Positions 49,922 through 60,441 of a stretch of 64,000 nt of DNA are shown piece by piece (position 1 is the stretch's first letter; each line of letters starts with the position of its first letter). Source of the DNA: an uncultured Erythrobacter sp. Its GTDB lineage: Bacteria; Pseudomonadota; Alphaproteobacteria; Sphingomonadales; Sphingomonadaceae. The translations under genes were made by a program, and so were the position numbers. Below the pieces are notes generated by a model that was given only the letters and a program-made list of their open reading frames with translations, made no database searches and was not told the origin of the DNA. The stretch is taken from NCBI GenBank assembly GCA_947500645.1, contig CANMSD010000002.1:372001-436000 (forward strand), in the 5' to 3' direction.

Positions 49922-50617
49922 TCAGGCCGCATATCTGGTGCTATCGGTTAGACCTGCTTCGGCAAAGCCCTTCAGTCGTAACCTGCATGAATCGCATTTG
50001 CCGCAGGCGCTGCCATCGTCGGCTGGATCGTAGCAAGACCAGCTCCATGCTGGATCAAGGCCAAGCCGCTCACATTCGCGCGCAATATCTGCCTTTGTCA
50101 TATTTTGAAGCGGTGTGTGAATTGCAAACGGGGCTCCTCCAACACCAGCCTTCGTGCCAAGCCGAGCTGTCTCAGCAAAGCTGGCAATGAACTCCGGTCG
50201 GCAATCGGGATAGCCCGAATAATCGAGTGCATTCACGCCAATAAAGACATCTCGCGAACCCGCCGCTTCCGCAAAAGCAATCGTTAGCGCAAGGAACACG
50301 AGATTGCGCGCCGGTACATAGGTGACTGGTATGTCGTCACCCACCCCTTCCTTGGGTACGTCAATATCTGCAGTAAGGGCCGAACCCCCAAAGGCTCTCA
50401 TATCGAGGGCGAGCTGGACTTGATTGTCGAGACTCAATTGGCCAGCAATGCGCTTCGCAGACTCAAGCTCTCGTCGATGCCTCTGACCATAATCAAGAGT
50501 TAGCGCCTGAACCGAAAACCCGCGCTCTTTGGCGATGGCAGCTGTAACCATGGAATCAAGCCCACCGGACAGCAACACTACAGCGGTTGCGCGCTCTTCC
50601 TTTTGCTCAACACTCAT
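49922..50617 (-). CDS. queC: 7-cyano-7-deazaguanine synthase; start set at MSVEQKE
   Basis: VVLLSGGLDSMVTAAIA; SCYDP...CGKCDSCRLR. Confidence 0.95.
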   Translation of the reverse strand: MSVEQKEERATAVVLLSGGLDSMVTAAIAKERGFSVQALTLDYGQRHRRELESAKRIAGQLSLDNQVQLALDMRAFGGSALTADIDVPKEGVGDDIPVTYVPARNLVFLALTIAFAEAAGSRDVFIGVNALDYSGYPDCRPEFIASFAETARLGTKAGVGGAPFAIHTPLQNMTKADIARECERLGLDPAWSWSCYDPADDGSACGKCDSCRLRLKGFAEAGLTDSTRYAA

Positions 50618-50677
50618 TGAAGATCGGCTTAGCGGGCTTGCAGCATTAAGCAATCCAAACCGGCAATTCTCGGCGCG

Positions 50678-51091
50678 TCAGCAGGAGCCTGTGCGACGTG
50701 CCTCTGCAGTCACTTGGAACGGCAATCCATCGCTAATGCCCTGGCTTTCGAGCTGAACCAGTGAGCCGGTTTCACGCCGGATGTTGGTGCGGCCATAGCC
50801 ATTACCGGGGCAAGTGTACTGGACCGTCACTTCCGAAGCGCCATCTTCCACGACAAAGCGACTGCAATTCGGTTGGGAATGGCGAAGCTGGATGAGTTCA
50901 CGTCCACTGCGCACGCAAATTTTCCGCGAGGCAGCGCCGCTACGGGGCGTAATTGTCCATTCGCCTTTGGATAGACCTGCCAACATGGCCAAGCCATCAG
51001 ACTGAGCGGCGAGCGGAACAGCACCTGCGGCGATCACGAGCGCCACGCCGATCAGGCCATTTCGGCCAAAATTTTTCACGCGCTTTTGCAT
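50678..51091 (-). CDS. Secreted DUF3617-like hypothetical protein
   Basis: Signal peptide; GEWTITPR.....RKICV..GREL. Confidence 0.55.
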   Translation of the reverse strand: MQKRVKNFGRNGLIGVALVIAAGAVPLAAQSDGLAMLAGLSKGEWTITPRSGAASRKICVRSGRELIQLRHSQPNCSRFVVEDGASEVTVQYTCPGNGYGRTNIRRETGSLVQLESQGISDGLPFQVTAEARRTGSC

Positions 51092-51176
51092 GCTTTCACC
51101 TCGCCACAGAATCTTCCAACTCGATTGTATCTCTTAGCCATATGTCGATGACCCGTTCATTAATAGCGATGAATTG

Positions 51177-52088
51177 TTAAATCGCTAAGACATATTGCTT
51201 CGAACAAAACGCGCAATCGACAACGATTTCCCCATCGGCATTGCGCATTTCGTCCTGCTCATCGGCCGGAAAGCGCGCGACCACATTATTGTAATGCTCG
51301 GCGCTACACCGGCAACCACGCTCCAATTCAGTGCCGGGTTGCACGCGGATCTGATCTTCTTCGTGGAACAGGCGCCAAACGATCCCCTCCATCGAGAGCG
51401 CTTGATCAAGCAGTTCGTCGTGACTGATGGTAGTGGCAAGCGCGAGAATATGCTCCCAGTCGGGATGGTCGAGCCGTACATGCAGCCGCTCCCGCCCCTC
51501 TTCGCCGTCCGCGAGATGCTGGATCAGAATTCCCGCTGCCTGGCGGCCGTCTTTGCCCGAACGGCTGGCAACTCGAATGAGGGTCGGCACCTGTTCAGAT
51601 TGGACGAAATAGTTCTCGCACGCCTCTGAAAGAGTATCGCCTTCAAGCGGCACAATACCCTGATATCGCTTGCCCGCGCCGGTCTCGAAGGTGATTGCAA
51701 GATAGCCTTCGCCAAAAAGCGCTGAGAGCACTGGATTTGCGCCCAACTCTTCAAGTTGGGCGTCTTCGAATTCGGCATAGCCGCGCATGATCCCGCCGCG
51801 ATAATCGCAAACGAGCAATTGCACCGGACCAGACTTGGTCTGAGCCTGCATAGTCAGCTGGCCATCTTCGCCCTTCAGCAATCCGCCCATCAAGGCGCCA
51901 AGGACGAGCGCTTCCTCCAGCAGATGTGTGACAGGGGCGGGATAGGCATGTGCAGACAGTACGTCCTCGACCACCCTATAAAGGCGCACCACCCGCCCGC
52001 GAGCATTACGCGCAGGCAGTGTGAAACCGAGTAGCTTGTCAGAAAACGTCTCGGGGGTCTGATCTTTGGTATTCTGAGCTTGTTCCAT
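51177..52088 (-). CDS. hslO: Hsp33 redox chaperone; start set at MEQAQNTKD
   Basis: C-terminal CRC...CAFC zinc motif; length. Confidence 0.94.
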   Translation of the reverse strand: MEQAQNTKDQTPETFSDKLLGFTLPARNARGRVVRLYRVVEDVLSAHAYPAPVTHLLEEALVLGALMGGLLKGEDGQLTMQAQTKSGPVQLLVCDYRGGIMRGYAEFEDAQLEELGANPVLSALFGEGYLAITFETGAGKRYQGIVPLEGDTLSEACENYFVQSEQVPTLIRVASRSGKDGRQAAGILIQHLADGEEGRERLHVRLDHPDWEHILALATTISHDELLDQALSMEGIVWRLFHEEDQIRVQPGTELERGCRCSAEHYNNVVARFPADEQDEMRNADGEIVVDCAFCSKQYVLAI

Positions 52089-52152
52089 CACCGCCATATA
52101 TGGTGAGCGCGACGCGCAAAGGAACCCCACCTCAGATGCGACACACTGTCGC

Positions 52153-53085
52153 TCAGCCTAGCAGGCCAAAGCTCCACAAGAGTACCGATTTCTGCGCGTG
52201 GATGCGGTTCTCCGCTTCGTCAAAGACTACAGATTGCGAGCCTTCGAACACGTCTTCGCTCACCTCTTCGCCGACGTGAGCAGGCAGGCAATGCAGGAAG
52301 ATCGCATCCGATTTCGCCTCAACCATCAATGTCGAATTGACCTGGAAAGGCTCCATCGCCGAGCGTTTCTCCGCAGCGTCGGCCTGCCCCATCGAAATCC
52401 AGGTGTCGGTGACCAGCACGTCTGCCCCTCGCGCCGCCTCGCTCGCATCACTGGTTAGCGTGACGGTCGCTCCGCCAGCACGCGCCATTTCGACAAACTC
52501 CGAATCAGGCTCGAAGCCAGCAGGCGTCGCCACACGGACGTTGAACTTCATCAAGCCTGCAGCCTCAAGAATGGAATGCAGAACATTGTTGCCGTCGCCG
52601 AACCAGGCGAGCTCCAGGCCGGGCAGCGCCTTGCCATGCTCAATTACAGTAAGCAGATCGGCCACAATCTGGCAGGGATGCGACCGATCCGTCAGGCCGT
52701 TGATCACTGGCACGCTCGCATGGCGAGCCATCTCCTCGATCTTCGCATGATCGTCAGTCCGCAGCATGATCGCATCGACCATCCGGCTCAGCACACGGGC
52801 AGTGTCAGCGATCGTTTCCCCACGACCCAACTGGCTTGAGCTGCTGTCCAGAAACAGGACTGTGCCACCCAGCTGCCGCATTGCGATATCAAAACTAACG
52901 CGGGTACGGGTCGAGTTCTTCTCAAACACCAACGCAATGACCTTACCGGCCAGGGGGGCATCCCCGTCAGGCTGGCCCTTACCCCATCTCGCTCGCACTG
53001 CTTTGCGATCAATCGCGTCGTTGATCATCGCAGCAATTGCGTTTGCTCCCGCATCACTGAGGTCGAGGAAATGTTGGTATGTCAT
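52153..53085 (-). CDS. argF: Ornithine carbamoyltransferase
   Basis: [34 protein letters not shown]. Confidence 0.97.
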   Translation of the reverse strand: MTYQHFLDLSDAGANAIAAMINDAIDRKAVRARWGKGQPDGDAPLAGKVIALVFEKNSTRTRVSFDIAMRQLGGTVLFLDSSSSQLGRGETIADTARVLSRMVDAIMLRTDDHAKIEEMARHASVPVINGLTDRSHPCQIVADLLTVIEHGKALPGLELAWFGDGNNVLHSILEAAGLMKFNVRVATPAGFEPDSEFVEMARAGGATVTLTSDASEAARGADVLVTDTWISMGQADAAEKRSAMEPFQVNSTLMVEAKSDAIFLHCLPAHVGEEVSEDVFEGSQSVVFDEAENRIHAQKSVLLWSFGLLG

Positions 53086-54284
53086 CAGGCAGGCTCTGGT
53101 ATCTTGTAGCTCGCTGCACCGGCAGAAAGTTTCTCGAAGAACTCTTCGATTTCTGCGTCGCCGATCACCAGCGGTGGCAAGACACGCAAAGTGTTGTCTC
53201 CAGCAGCGACCGTAAGCAGCTGATGATGGTCGCGCAGGTGGACAAAGAACGGCCGGCTTTCGACCTTCATCTTGATACCAAGCATCAGTCCCTTGCCGCG
53301 CACCAGTTCAAACAGCTCCGGGTAGTTTCCAATAAACTGCTCGAGACGGGTACGCAGGCGGTCACCCTTCTCCCGCACCGATGCGAGAAACTCTTCATTG
53401 GCGACCGCATCCATCACCGCACAACCTGCGGCCATGGCAAGCGGATTGCCACCATAGGTCGAGCCATGCGTGCCGAAGGTCATGCCGCGCGCCGCCTTCT
53501 CGGTGGCGAGACAGGCGCCGAACGGGAAGCCACCGCCGATACCCTTTGCCGTTGCGACAATATCGGGCGTAATGCCATATTGTTCATAGGCATAGAGCGT
53601 GCCGGTGCGCGCGACACCGCATTGCACCTCGTCCAGAACCAGCATCAGATCGTGCTCGTCAGCCAGCGCCCGCAACCCCTGCATGAATTCCTGCGAAGCC
53701 GGCCGAATGCCACCCTCGCCCTGGATCGGCTCGACCAGGAAGCCTGCCGTGTTTGGCCCCATCAGCGCCTTGGCCGACTCCAGATCATCAAACTCGGCAT
53801 ATTTGAAGCCCTCGAGCATGGGTGAGAAGCCATGGTGCATCTTCGTCTGGTTCGATGCGCTGATCGTCGCCATCGTGCGGCCGTGGAAAGCATTGGCAAA
53901 GGTGATCAATTCGTATTTGTCCTTGTCGCCTTCATCGCCTGCATTCTGATGATAGGCGCGCGCAGTCTTGATCGCGGTCTCAACCGCCTCTGCGCCCGAG
54001 TTGGTGAAGAAGACCGTGTCGGCAAAGGTATTGTCGACCAGCTTCTGCGCCAGCTTCTCGCCTTGCGGACTGCCGTAGAGGTTGGAGACATGCATCAAAG
54101 TCGCAGCTTGCTCCTGAATCGCACTGATCAACCCTTCATGCGAATGGCCGAGCAGGTTCACCGCAATGCCGCTAGCAAAATCGAGATAGCGCGTGCCGTC
54201 CTCGTCGATCAGGTGACAATGCTCCCCTCGCACCGGCCGGACACCGCAACGAGGATAGACAGGCATAAGCGGTGTGATCGACAT
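53085..54284 (-). CDS. argD: Acetylornithine aminotransferase; start set at [12 protein letters not shown]
   Basis: [35 protein letters not shown] overlap with argF. Confidence 0.96.
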   Translation of the reverse strand: MSITPLMPVYPRCGVRPVRGEHCHLIDEDGTRYLDFASGIAVNLLGHSHEGLISAIQEQAATLMHVSNLYGSPQGEKLAQKLVDNTFADTVFFTNSGAEAVETAIKTARAYHQNAGDEGDKDKYELITFANAFHGRTMATISASNQTKMHHGFSPMLEGFKYAEFDDLESAKALMGPNTAGFLVEPIQGEGGIRPASQEFMQGLRALADEHDLMLVLDEVQCGVARTGTLYAYEQYGITPDIVATAKGIGGGFPFGACLATEKAARGMTFGTHGSTYGGNPLAMAAGCAVMDAVANEEFLASVREKGDRLRTRLEQFIGNYPELFELVRGKGLMLGIKMKVESRPFFVHLRDHHQLLTVAAGDNTLRVLPPLVIGDAEIEEFFEKLSAGAASYKIPEPA

Positions 54285-54307
54285 CGATTGATCCTTGAAA
54301 AATGCAG

Positions 54308-54347
54308 TTGCGAAAAGAAATGGCGGCCTGTTGAGAGCCGCCATTTC
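54308..54347 (-). terminator. Rho-independent terminator between the cold-shock gene and argD
   Basis: GAAATGGCGGC / GCCGCCATTTC 11-bp stem (54317-54327/54337-54347), then ttttcgc on the minus strand. Confidence 0.85.
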
Positions 54348-54406
54348 CGAATTTGGATAAGGCCGCTCGCGTGTTCGGTCAAACGGCCTCGATATGAAGA
54401 GCAGGA

Positions 54407-55174
54407 CTATCCCTGCGCTGGCACCAGATTGACCGCAGAATGTTTGCCGCGTCGATCCACTTCGAGATCGAACTCGTAGCGTTCACCTTCATTGATACCT
54501 TGCAGGCCAGAGCGCTCAACCGCGCTGATATGCACGAATGCATCCGGCTGGCCGTCATCGCGCACCAGGAAGCCAAAACCCTTCATCGAATTGAAGAATT
54601 TAACAGTTCCTGTGGCTTTCTCGCCAGTCAGTTCACGCTGAGGTGGACCATCATCGCGCTTCTCGACCGCAATCACGTCACCGACGATCTGAAGATCCTG
54701 GGCGGAAACCTTTCCGCCACGATCGACCAGATTAAACTCTAGCTCCTGCCCTTCAGCAAGCCCTTCGAGCCCGGCGCGCTCAACCGCACTGATGTGGACA
54801 AACACGTCTTCGCCACCGCCCTCTTGAGCGATGAAGCCGAAACCTTTTTGTCCATTGAAGAATTTCACTTGGCCTTTGCCGGTGCCAACGACCTGAGCAG
54901 GCATGCGGTTGAAACCGCCACCACCACCGCCGCTGCCGCCACCGCGCGGACCACCGCCGCCGCCACGATCGCGATCGCCGCCGAAGCGGTCTCCACCGCC
55001 TCCGCCGCCACCATAACGGTCACCACCGCCGAAGCGATCGCCGCCGCCATTCCGATCATTTCCGAAATTGCCTGGAGGTGGGAACTCTCCACCGCCGCCA
55101 AAAGGATCGTAGCTGTCCTCGCCGAATCCGTCGCGCTTATCCCGGCCGCGCCGACGGCCTCTATCGTAACCCAT
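54407..55174 (-). CDS. Double cold-shock-domain protein with Arg/Gly-rich N-terminus
   Basis: Two CSDs ([64 protein letters not shown]); about 90-aa [15 protein letters not shown]-terminus. Confidence 0.94.
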   Translation of the reverse strand: MGYDRGRRRGRDKRDGFGEDSYDPFGGGGEFPPPGNFGNDRNGGGDRFGGGDRYGGGGGGGDRFGGDRDRGGGGGPRGGGSGGGGGGFNRMPAQVVGTGKGQVKFFNGQKGFGFIAQEGGGEDVFVHISAVERAGLEGLAEGQELEFNLVDRGGKVSAQDLQIVGDVIAVEKRDDGPPQRELTGEKATGTVKFFNSMKGFGFLVRDDGQPDAFVHISAVERSGLQGINEGERYEFDLEVDRRGKHSAVNLVPAQG

Positions 55175-55205
55175 AACTCAAAACGTACCTTACCAGACTG
55201 CCCAT

Positions 55206-55274
55206 CCTCCTATGCGTCGGTGCAGGGACAGCAAGCCGCAGCCGACGCAGGAGTTACTCCAACAAAGTCGGAGT
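55206..55274 (-). promoter_or_regulatory. Nested inverted-repeat leader upstream of the double-CSD gene (candidate RNA switch)
   Basis: Minus strand: ACTCC / GGAGT / ACTCC-TGCGTCGG / CCGACGCA-ta-GGAG(G). Confidence 0.55.
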
Positions 55275-55465
55275 CCCACCTCGTAGAATCGGGTCATAGC
55301 GCACAAAGATGAGCTTTGCGAACGATTTAAGCCGACATACATCTTATCGTTTGGAATTGTGACACTTTCGAACCGCATAGCAACTTGCCTTGGCCGAAGC
55401 AGTTCGCCATGAAACTGAGTGATGATGGGTCCAAGCGGTCCACCAGCATGAGGAGATTCTGAACA

Positions 55466-55906
55466 ATGAGCGACTTTCGCGAACTCTCCGCATCTGTACT
55501 GGCCAGCCCGCAAATCACATTGGACGACATTGCCGCAGCCAAAGCAGCTGGCGTTACGCTGATAATCAACAACCGACCCGACGGCGAAGACCCGAACGCA
55601 CCACAAGGTGCTGACATTGAAGCTGCGGCAGAGGCAGCGGGCTTGACTTATAACGCCATCCCGATCGGCCATTCAGGCTTTAGCGAACCGCAAATCGAGC
55701 AAATGCAGGCGATGCTTGCTAGCAGTGAAGGCAAAACGCTCGCCTATTGTCGCTCAGGCACCCGCTCCACGTTCTTATGGGCTTTGGCGCAGGCGAAGAG
55801 CGGGGCAGCTCCCGACGAAATAGTTCGTGCGGCAGCAGGCGCGGGCTATGACGTTACCCCTGTGCGCCCGATGCTCGATATGCTGTCAGGGCAGGCAAGC
55901 GCTTGA
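55466..55906 (+). CDS. TIGR01244/DUF442 (BLH)-type phosphatase or sulfurtransferase
   Basis: LIINNRPDGEDPNAPQGADIEAAAEAAGLTYNAIPI; CRSGTRS. Confidence 0.85.
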   Translation: MSDFRELSASVLASPQITLDDIAAAKAAGVTLIINNRPDGEDPNAPQGADIEAAAEAAGLTYNAIPIGHSGFSEPQIEQMQAMLASSEGKTLAYCRSGTRSTFLWALAQAKSGAAPDEIVRAAAGAGYDVTPVRPMLDMLSGQASA

Positions 55907-55921
55907 GCGCTTAACCTCAAC

Positions 55922-57364
55922 CTATTTGCGATAATCGAGCGGCGGAGCGCGGTCGCCCAGCAATGACTTGTACTGGTAGTTCGGCCCGCGAGCTTGGTCG
56001 AACTCGGCCCGCGCCGCGGCGCGCAATTCAGGATTGGTGTAAAGCTCAGCAGCCATCAGCGCCATCGCCTTAGCTGCCACCTGTGCGCCTTTATGGCCGA
56101 TCGAGTGCCCGCTGGCGGCCACGGCCTGCCAACTATGTGCGGAGGTACCCGGAACCCAGGTCGCAGTGCGAACACCAACAGTGGGCGTCGCCCAAGAGAC
56201 ATCGCCCACATCGGTCGAGCCGTAACCCAGGCTTTTGCTATATGCGCCAATCTCACCAGCGCTTTCGAGCGGTTTGGCGGCATCGCCCAGCGATTTCTGG
56301 ATTTCCTCGGCCCACGCACGTTCTTCAGCGTCGTATTCGACCCCGCCGACCATACGCAATTTGGCATCCATCGCTTTGGCGAGCGTCTCATTCACCAACA
56401 GCGGATTGTTGCCGTGAATAACCTCCCAAGTGACCTCGGTGCCGGTGCCCATAGCCGCGCCCTGCGCCGCGTTTTCCAGCCGCTTCCATATCTCCTCCAC
56501 GCCGTCAGGCTCAGGGTGGCGGACATAGTAAAACACTTCGGCAAAATCGGGCACGACATTGGGCGCATTGCCGCCTGAGGTGATGACATAGTGCATGCGT
56601 GCGTCCTGCGGCACGTGCTCATGCAGCATGTTCGCCATCATATTCATCGCCTCTACGCCGTCGAGCGCCGAGCGACCGCGCTCAGGCGCGCCGGCAGCAT
56701 GAGCGGAAATACCAGTGAAGCGGAATTTGGCCGAGCGATTGGCGAGACTCGTTTGAGCCGCCGCGCTGTTCTCGTCATCGGCGTGCCAATGGATCGCGAT
56801 ATCGACATCATCGAACATGCCGGCGCGCGTCATGTAGACCTTGCCAGACCCGCCTTCCTCGGCGGGCGTGCCATAGAAACGGATACGGCCGGGAGTGCCC
56901 GTCGCCTCGAGCCACTGCTTGATCGCAATTGCAGCGGTCAGCGACGCGGCGCCGAACAGGTTGTGGCCGCAGGCATGACCCGCATGTTTGCCATCGATCG
57001 GATCGCGCGTAGCCGCAGCTGACTGGTTGATACCGGGAAGCGCGTCCATTTCTGCTAGGATTGCGATGATCGGTCCGCCATCACCCCATTCGGCAACAAA
57101 GGCGGTAGGGATTTCGGCAATGCCCGGAGTGATATCGAACCCTTCGCCCGCAAGCTCAGATTGCAGCAAGGCGGTGGACTGGGTCTCGAGATAGCCAACT
57201 TCCGCCAACTCCCACAGTTCTTGTGCAACGCGAGCGGTACGCTCCTTTTGCGCTGCCACCTTTTCGGCTGGATCATGCCCATCTGCGGAGAGCGGAGACG
57301 CTCCCATCAGCAGCAGTGCAACTGTTGCCCCGGAAACAAGAACACTGCGACCAAACAATTTCAT
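55922..57364 (-). CDS. M20-family amidohydrolase with signal peptide
   Basis: HACGHNLFGAASL; YGTPAEEGGSGKVYMTRAG. Confidence 0.92.
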   Translation of the reverse strand: MKLFGRSVLVSGATVALLLMGASPLSADGHDPAEKVAAQKERTARVAQELWELAEVGYLETQSTALLQSELAGEGFDITPGIAEIPTAFVAEWGDGGPIIAILAEMDALPGINQSAAATRDPIDGKHAGHACGHNLFGAASLTAAIAIKQWLEATGTPGRIRFYGTPAEEGGSGKVYMTRAGMFDDVDIAIHWHADDENSAAAQTSLANRSAKFRFTGISAHAAGAPERGRSALDGVEAMNMMANMLHEHVPQDARMHYVITSGGNAPNVVPDFAEVFYYVRHPEPDGVEEIWKRLENAAQGAAMGTGTEVTWEVIHGNNPLLVNETLAKAMDAKLRMVGGVEYDAEERAWAEEIQKSLGDAAKPLESAGEIGAYSKSLGYGSTDVGDVSWATPTVGVRTATWVPGTSAHSWQAVAASGHSIGHKGAQVAAKAMALMAAELYTNPELRAAARAEFDQARGPNYQYKSLLGDRAPPLDYRK

Positions 57365-57406
57365 ATCACTCTCCTTGCGCTGCCTGCTTGCCGCAAAGTG
57401 AGGCTC

Positions 57407-57832
57407 ATGCCAATCCATCAGATTATGGAGATAGATCCTCGTCTGATTCAATTCGGTGGCTCGCTTGTCGCGATTATCGTGCTCGCATGGCTAGCGTTGG
57501 CCTTGCGGCTGGGGCCCAAGCCCGGGCTAGAAAACGCACAACAGGCCGCAAACGCAGCCAGCGAAGTCCATGACGGATTTGTGCCGGTCGAAAGCGCGGT
57601 CGCGCGTGACGGCAGCGCCGCTGTGCTGCGCGATGACGCCGGTCAGGTGATGCTGATCAAGACCCATGGCACCAAATTCGCCGGTCGTATTCTCTCCAGC
57701 TCCGCTAGCGCCACGGTTAGCGACACTATGCTTGTTATCGACACCGGAGAGGCGCGTTTCGGCCAAGTGACGCTCGATCTGGACTCACCCGATGCTTGGG
57801 CGGACGCGATCAATCGGCTAGGAAGCGCTTGA
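57407..57832 (+). CDS. Hypothetical single-TM protein
   Basis: N-terminal TM; ends 1 nt before the desaturase ATG. Confidence 0.6.
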   Translation: MPIHQIMEIDPRLIQFGGSLVAIIVLAWLALALRLGPKPGLENAQQAANAASEVHDGFVPVESAVARDGSAAVLRDDAGQVMLIKTHGTKFAGRILSSSASATVSDTMLVIDTGEARFGQVTLDLDSPDAWADAINRLGSA

Positions 57833-57833
57833 G

Positions 57834-58820
57834 ATGCTCGACCTGCCAGACTTTTCCGTAACCCAGATCGCCGTGCCGCTGTTCGTAGTTGCGGTGCTGG
57901 CCGAAATGATCTGGTCCAAGTTGCGCGCACCGCAAGCCTATGAGCCGAAGGATACGTTAGTGAGCCTTGCATTCGGGCTCGGTTCCACGGTCGCTGGCGC
58001 TTTGTTCGGCGGATTCGCGCTCGCCATTTTCATCGCCGCTTACGAGTATCGCCTGTTCGACATCAGCGAGAATTGGTGGGGGCCGCTTTGGGCCTGGCCT
58101 GTCGTGTTCGTACTCGATGATCTCAAGTATTACTGTGTCCACCGCGCGGGGCATCGCATCCGCTGGTTCTGGGCCGCGCATGTGAACCACCATTCCAGTC
58201 AGCACTATAACCTCTCGACCGCCCTGCGGCAAAGCTGGACTGGCGCGTTCACATTGGGCTTTGTTTTCGCCCTGCCACTCGTGCTGCTTGGCTTCCATCC
58301 CGGTATGATTGCGGTCTGCGCGGGTATCAATCTTGTCTACCAATTCTGGATTCATACCGAGGCGATAGACAAGATGCCGCGCTGGTTCGAAGCGGTCTTG
58401 AACACACCAAGCCATCACCGCGTCCATCATGCCACCAACCCTCGCTACCTAGACCGCAACTATGCGGGCGTTTTCATCATCTGGGACAAGATGTTCGGCA
58501 CGTTTGAGCCGGAACGCAGTCTCGAAGAAGGCGGCGAACCTATCCGCTACGGGATTGTAAAGCAGTTGGGCAGTTTCAACCTTCTGTGGGCGGTGTTTCA
58601 CGAATGGATCGGCATGATCGGCGACATCTGGAGCGCGCCGTGGAAACACAAGCTGTCTTACCTGCTGCGCGAGCCGGGCTGGACTCACGATGGCAGCCGC
58701 GAAACCTCCGATATGATCCGCGCAAGATGGCGCGCGCGCATGGGAAAGGAGCCTGATCAGCCACGAGCCGATCCGGTGGCGGATCGAAACTCGATTGAAA
58801 GCCACGGCGAAGCTGCCTAA
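57834..58820 (+). CDS. Sterol desaturase/fatty acid hydroxylase family protein
   Basis: HRAGHRIRWFWAAHVNHHSSQHYN; HHRVHHATN. Confidence 0.93.
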   Translation: MLDLPDFSVTQIAVPLFVVAVLAEMIWSKLRAPQAYEPKDTLVSLAFGLGSTVAGALFGGFALAIFIAAYEYRLFDISENWWGPLWAWPVVFVLDDLKYYCVHRAGHRIRWFWAAHVNHHSSQHYNLSTALRQSWTGAFTLGFVFALPLVLLGFHPGMIAVCAGINLVYQFWIHTEAIDKMPRWFEAVLNTPSHHRVHHATNPRYLDRNYAGVFIIWDKMFGTFEPERSLEEGGEPIRYGIVKQLGSFNLLWAVFHEWIGMIGDIWSAPWKHKLSYLLREPGWTHDGSRETSDMIRARWRARMGKEPDQPRADPVADRNSIESHGEAA

Positions 58821-58844
58821 CACTCCTCCTCAAGAGGAGAAATC

Positions 58845-60431
58845 ATGGAAAGCTTTGATTATATCGTCATTGGCGGCGGCAGTGGCGGCAGCGCAGTTGC
58901 CGGGCGTCTCGCGGTCGATGGGACAAAGCGCGTGTGCGTGGTCGAAGCCGGTGGGCGCAACGACAATTTCCTTATCAAGACGCCGGGCTTCATGCCCTTC
59001 ATCCGCAATTCGGCGAACTACAAATTCGATACGGTCCCGCAAAAAGGGCTAAACGGACGGATTGGTTATCAACCGCGGGGCAAGGGCCTGGGCGGCTCAT
59101 CCGCAATCAACGCGATGGTCTATATCCGCGGCAATGCCTGGGACTATAACAATTGGGCTGAGATGGGTTGCACCGGCTGGGCCTACGACGATGTACTCCC
59201 CTATTTCAAGAAGGCCGAGGCCAACGAACGCGGCGCGGATGAGTATCATGGCGAAGGCGGACCTCTCTTCGTCTCTGACCTGATCTCGCCCAACCCCTCC
59301 AGCCACGCTTTCGTCGAGGCTGCGGCGGAATTGCAGCTGCGCAAGAACGATGATTTCAACGACGAAAGCCAGGACGGCTTCGGCCTTTATCAAGTGACGC
59401 AACGCAATGGCGAACGCTGGTCCGCCGCGCGCGCCTATGTCGAGCCGATCCGCGCCCAGGGCAATTTCTCGATCCGCACAAACACGCTGGTCGAGAAGCT
59501 GGTCATCGAACAGGGCCGCGTGACGGGCGTTCGCGTAAAACGCGGTCGGCGCAGCGAGATGCTCTACGCGAAGCGCGGCGTGATACTCTCGGCTGGCGCC
59601 TTCAATTCCCCACAAATCCTGATGCTGTCAGGCGTCGGTCCCGGCGAGCACCTGAAGGAGCACGGCATTGATGTCGTACTCGACCGGCCAGCGGTGGGCG
59701 CGAACCTTCAGGATCATCTCGACTATGTGTCTGCTTGGCAAACGGAGAGCGATGTGCCGATCGGCGGCACGCTGAAAGGCACCATGCGCATGGCCGCCGC
59801 CATGCTTGAACATCGCAAGAACCGCACCGGGGCGATGACAACTTGCTATGCGGAGGCAGGCGGTTTCTGGACAGTCATGCCAGACGCGCCCGCGCCAGAC
59901 ATCCAATGGCATTTCGTTCCCGCAGTTCTGGAGGACCATGGCCGCGAAAAGGTGAAGGAGCACGGCTTCTCCCTCCATGCCTGCGTGCTACGCCCCGAAA
60001 GCCGGGGGACTGTGCGCCTAGGCTCGTCAAAGGCGGACGACGCGCCCGTGATCGACCCCAACTTCCTCGACGATGAGCGTGATTTGGCTGTCCTGCGTGG
60101 CGGTATTCGCCTGTCACATCGGATCGTCGACGCGCCTGCCTTGCAGGAGTACGGCCCGACCGATCGCTATCCGATCGACCTCGACGACGATGCAGCGCTC
60201 GATGAGCTTATCCGCAGTCGCGCAGACACCGTCTACCACCCGGTCGGCACATGCAGGATGGGCGCCGATCAGAACAGCGTGGTTGATCCGACGCTCAAGG
60301 TGCGCGGGCTCGACGGGCTGTGGGTGGCAGATGCCAGCGTCATGCCGAAGATTGTCAGCGGCAATACCAACGCGCCGAGCATCATGATCGGTGAGCGCTG
60401 CGCTGACTTCGTAAAAGCTGCGACCCAATAG
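58845..60431 (+). CDS. GMC-family oxidoreductase (choline dehydrogenase-like)
   Basis: [46 protein letters not shown]. Confidence 0.95.
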   Translation: MESFDYIVIGGGSGGSAVAGRLAVDGTKRVCVVEAGGRNDNFLIKTPGFMPFIRNSANYKFDTVPQKGLNGRIGYQPRGKGLGGSSAINAMVYIRGNAWDYNNWAEMGCTGWAYDDVLPYFKKAEANERGADEYHGEGGPLFVSDLISPNPSSHAFVEAAAELQLRKNDDFNDESQDGFGLYQVTQRNGERWSAARAYVEPIRAQGNFSIRTNTLVEKLVIEQGRVTGVRVKRGRRSEMLYAKRGVILSAGAFNSPQILMLSGVGPGEHLKEHGIDVVLDRPAVGANLQDHLDYVSAWQTESDVPIGGTLKGTMRMAAAMLEHRKNRTGAMTTCYAEAGGFWTVMPDAPAPDIQWHFVPAVLEDHGREKVKEHGFSLHACVLRPESRGTVRLGSSKADDAPVIDPNFLDDERDLAVLRGGIRLSHRIVDAPALQEYGPTDRYPIDLDDDAALDELIRSRADTVYHPVGTCRMGADQNSVVDPTLKVRGLDGLWVADASVMPKIVSGNTNAPSIMIGERCADFVKAATQ

Positions 60432-60441
60432 GGCCGAACTA

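Noticed and set aside
54285-54344. Upstream extension of argD in the ORF track (MAALNRPPFLFATAFFKDQS)
   Set aside because: It translates through the intrinsic terminator; the downstream [12 protein letters not shown] start is more credible
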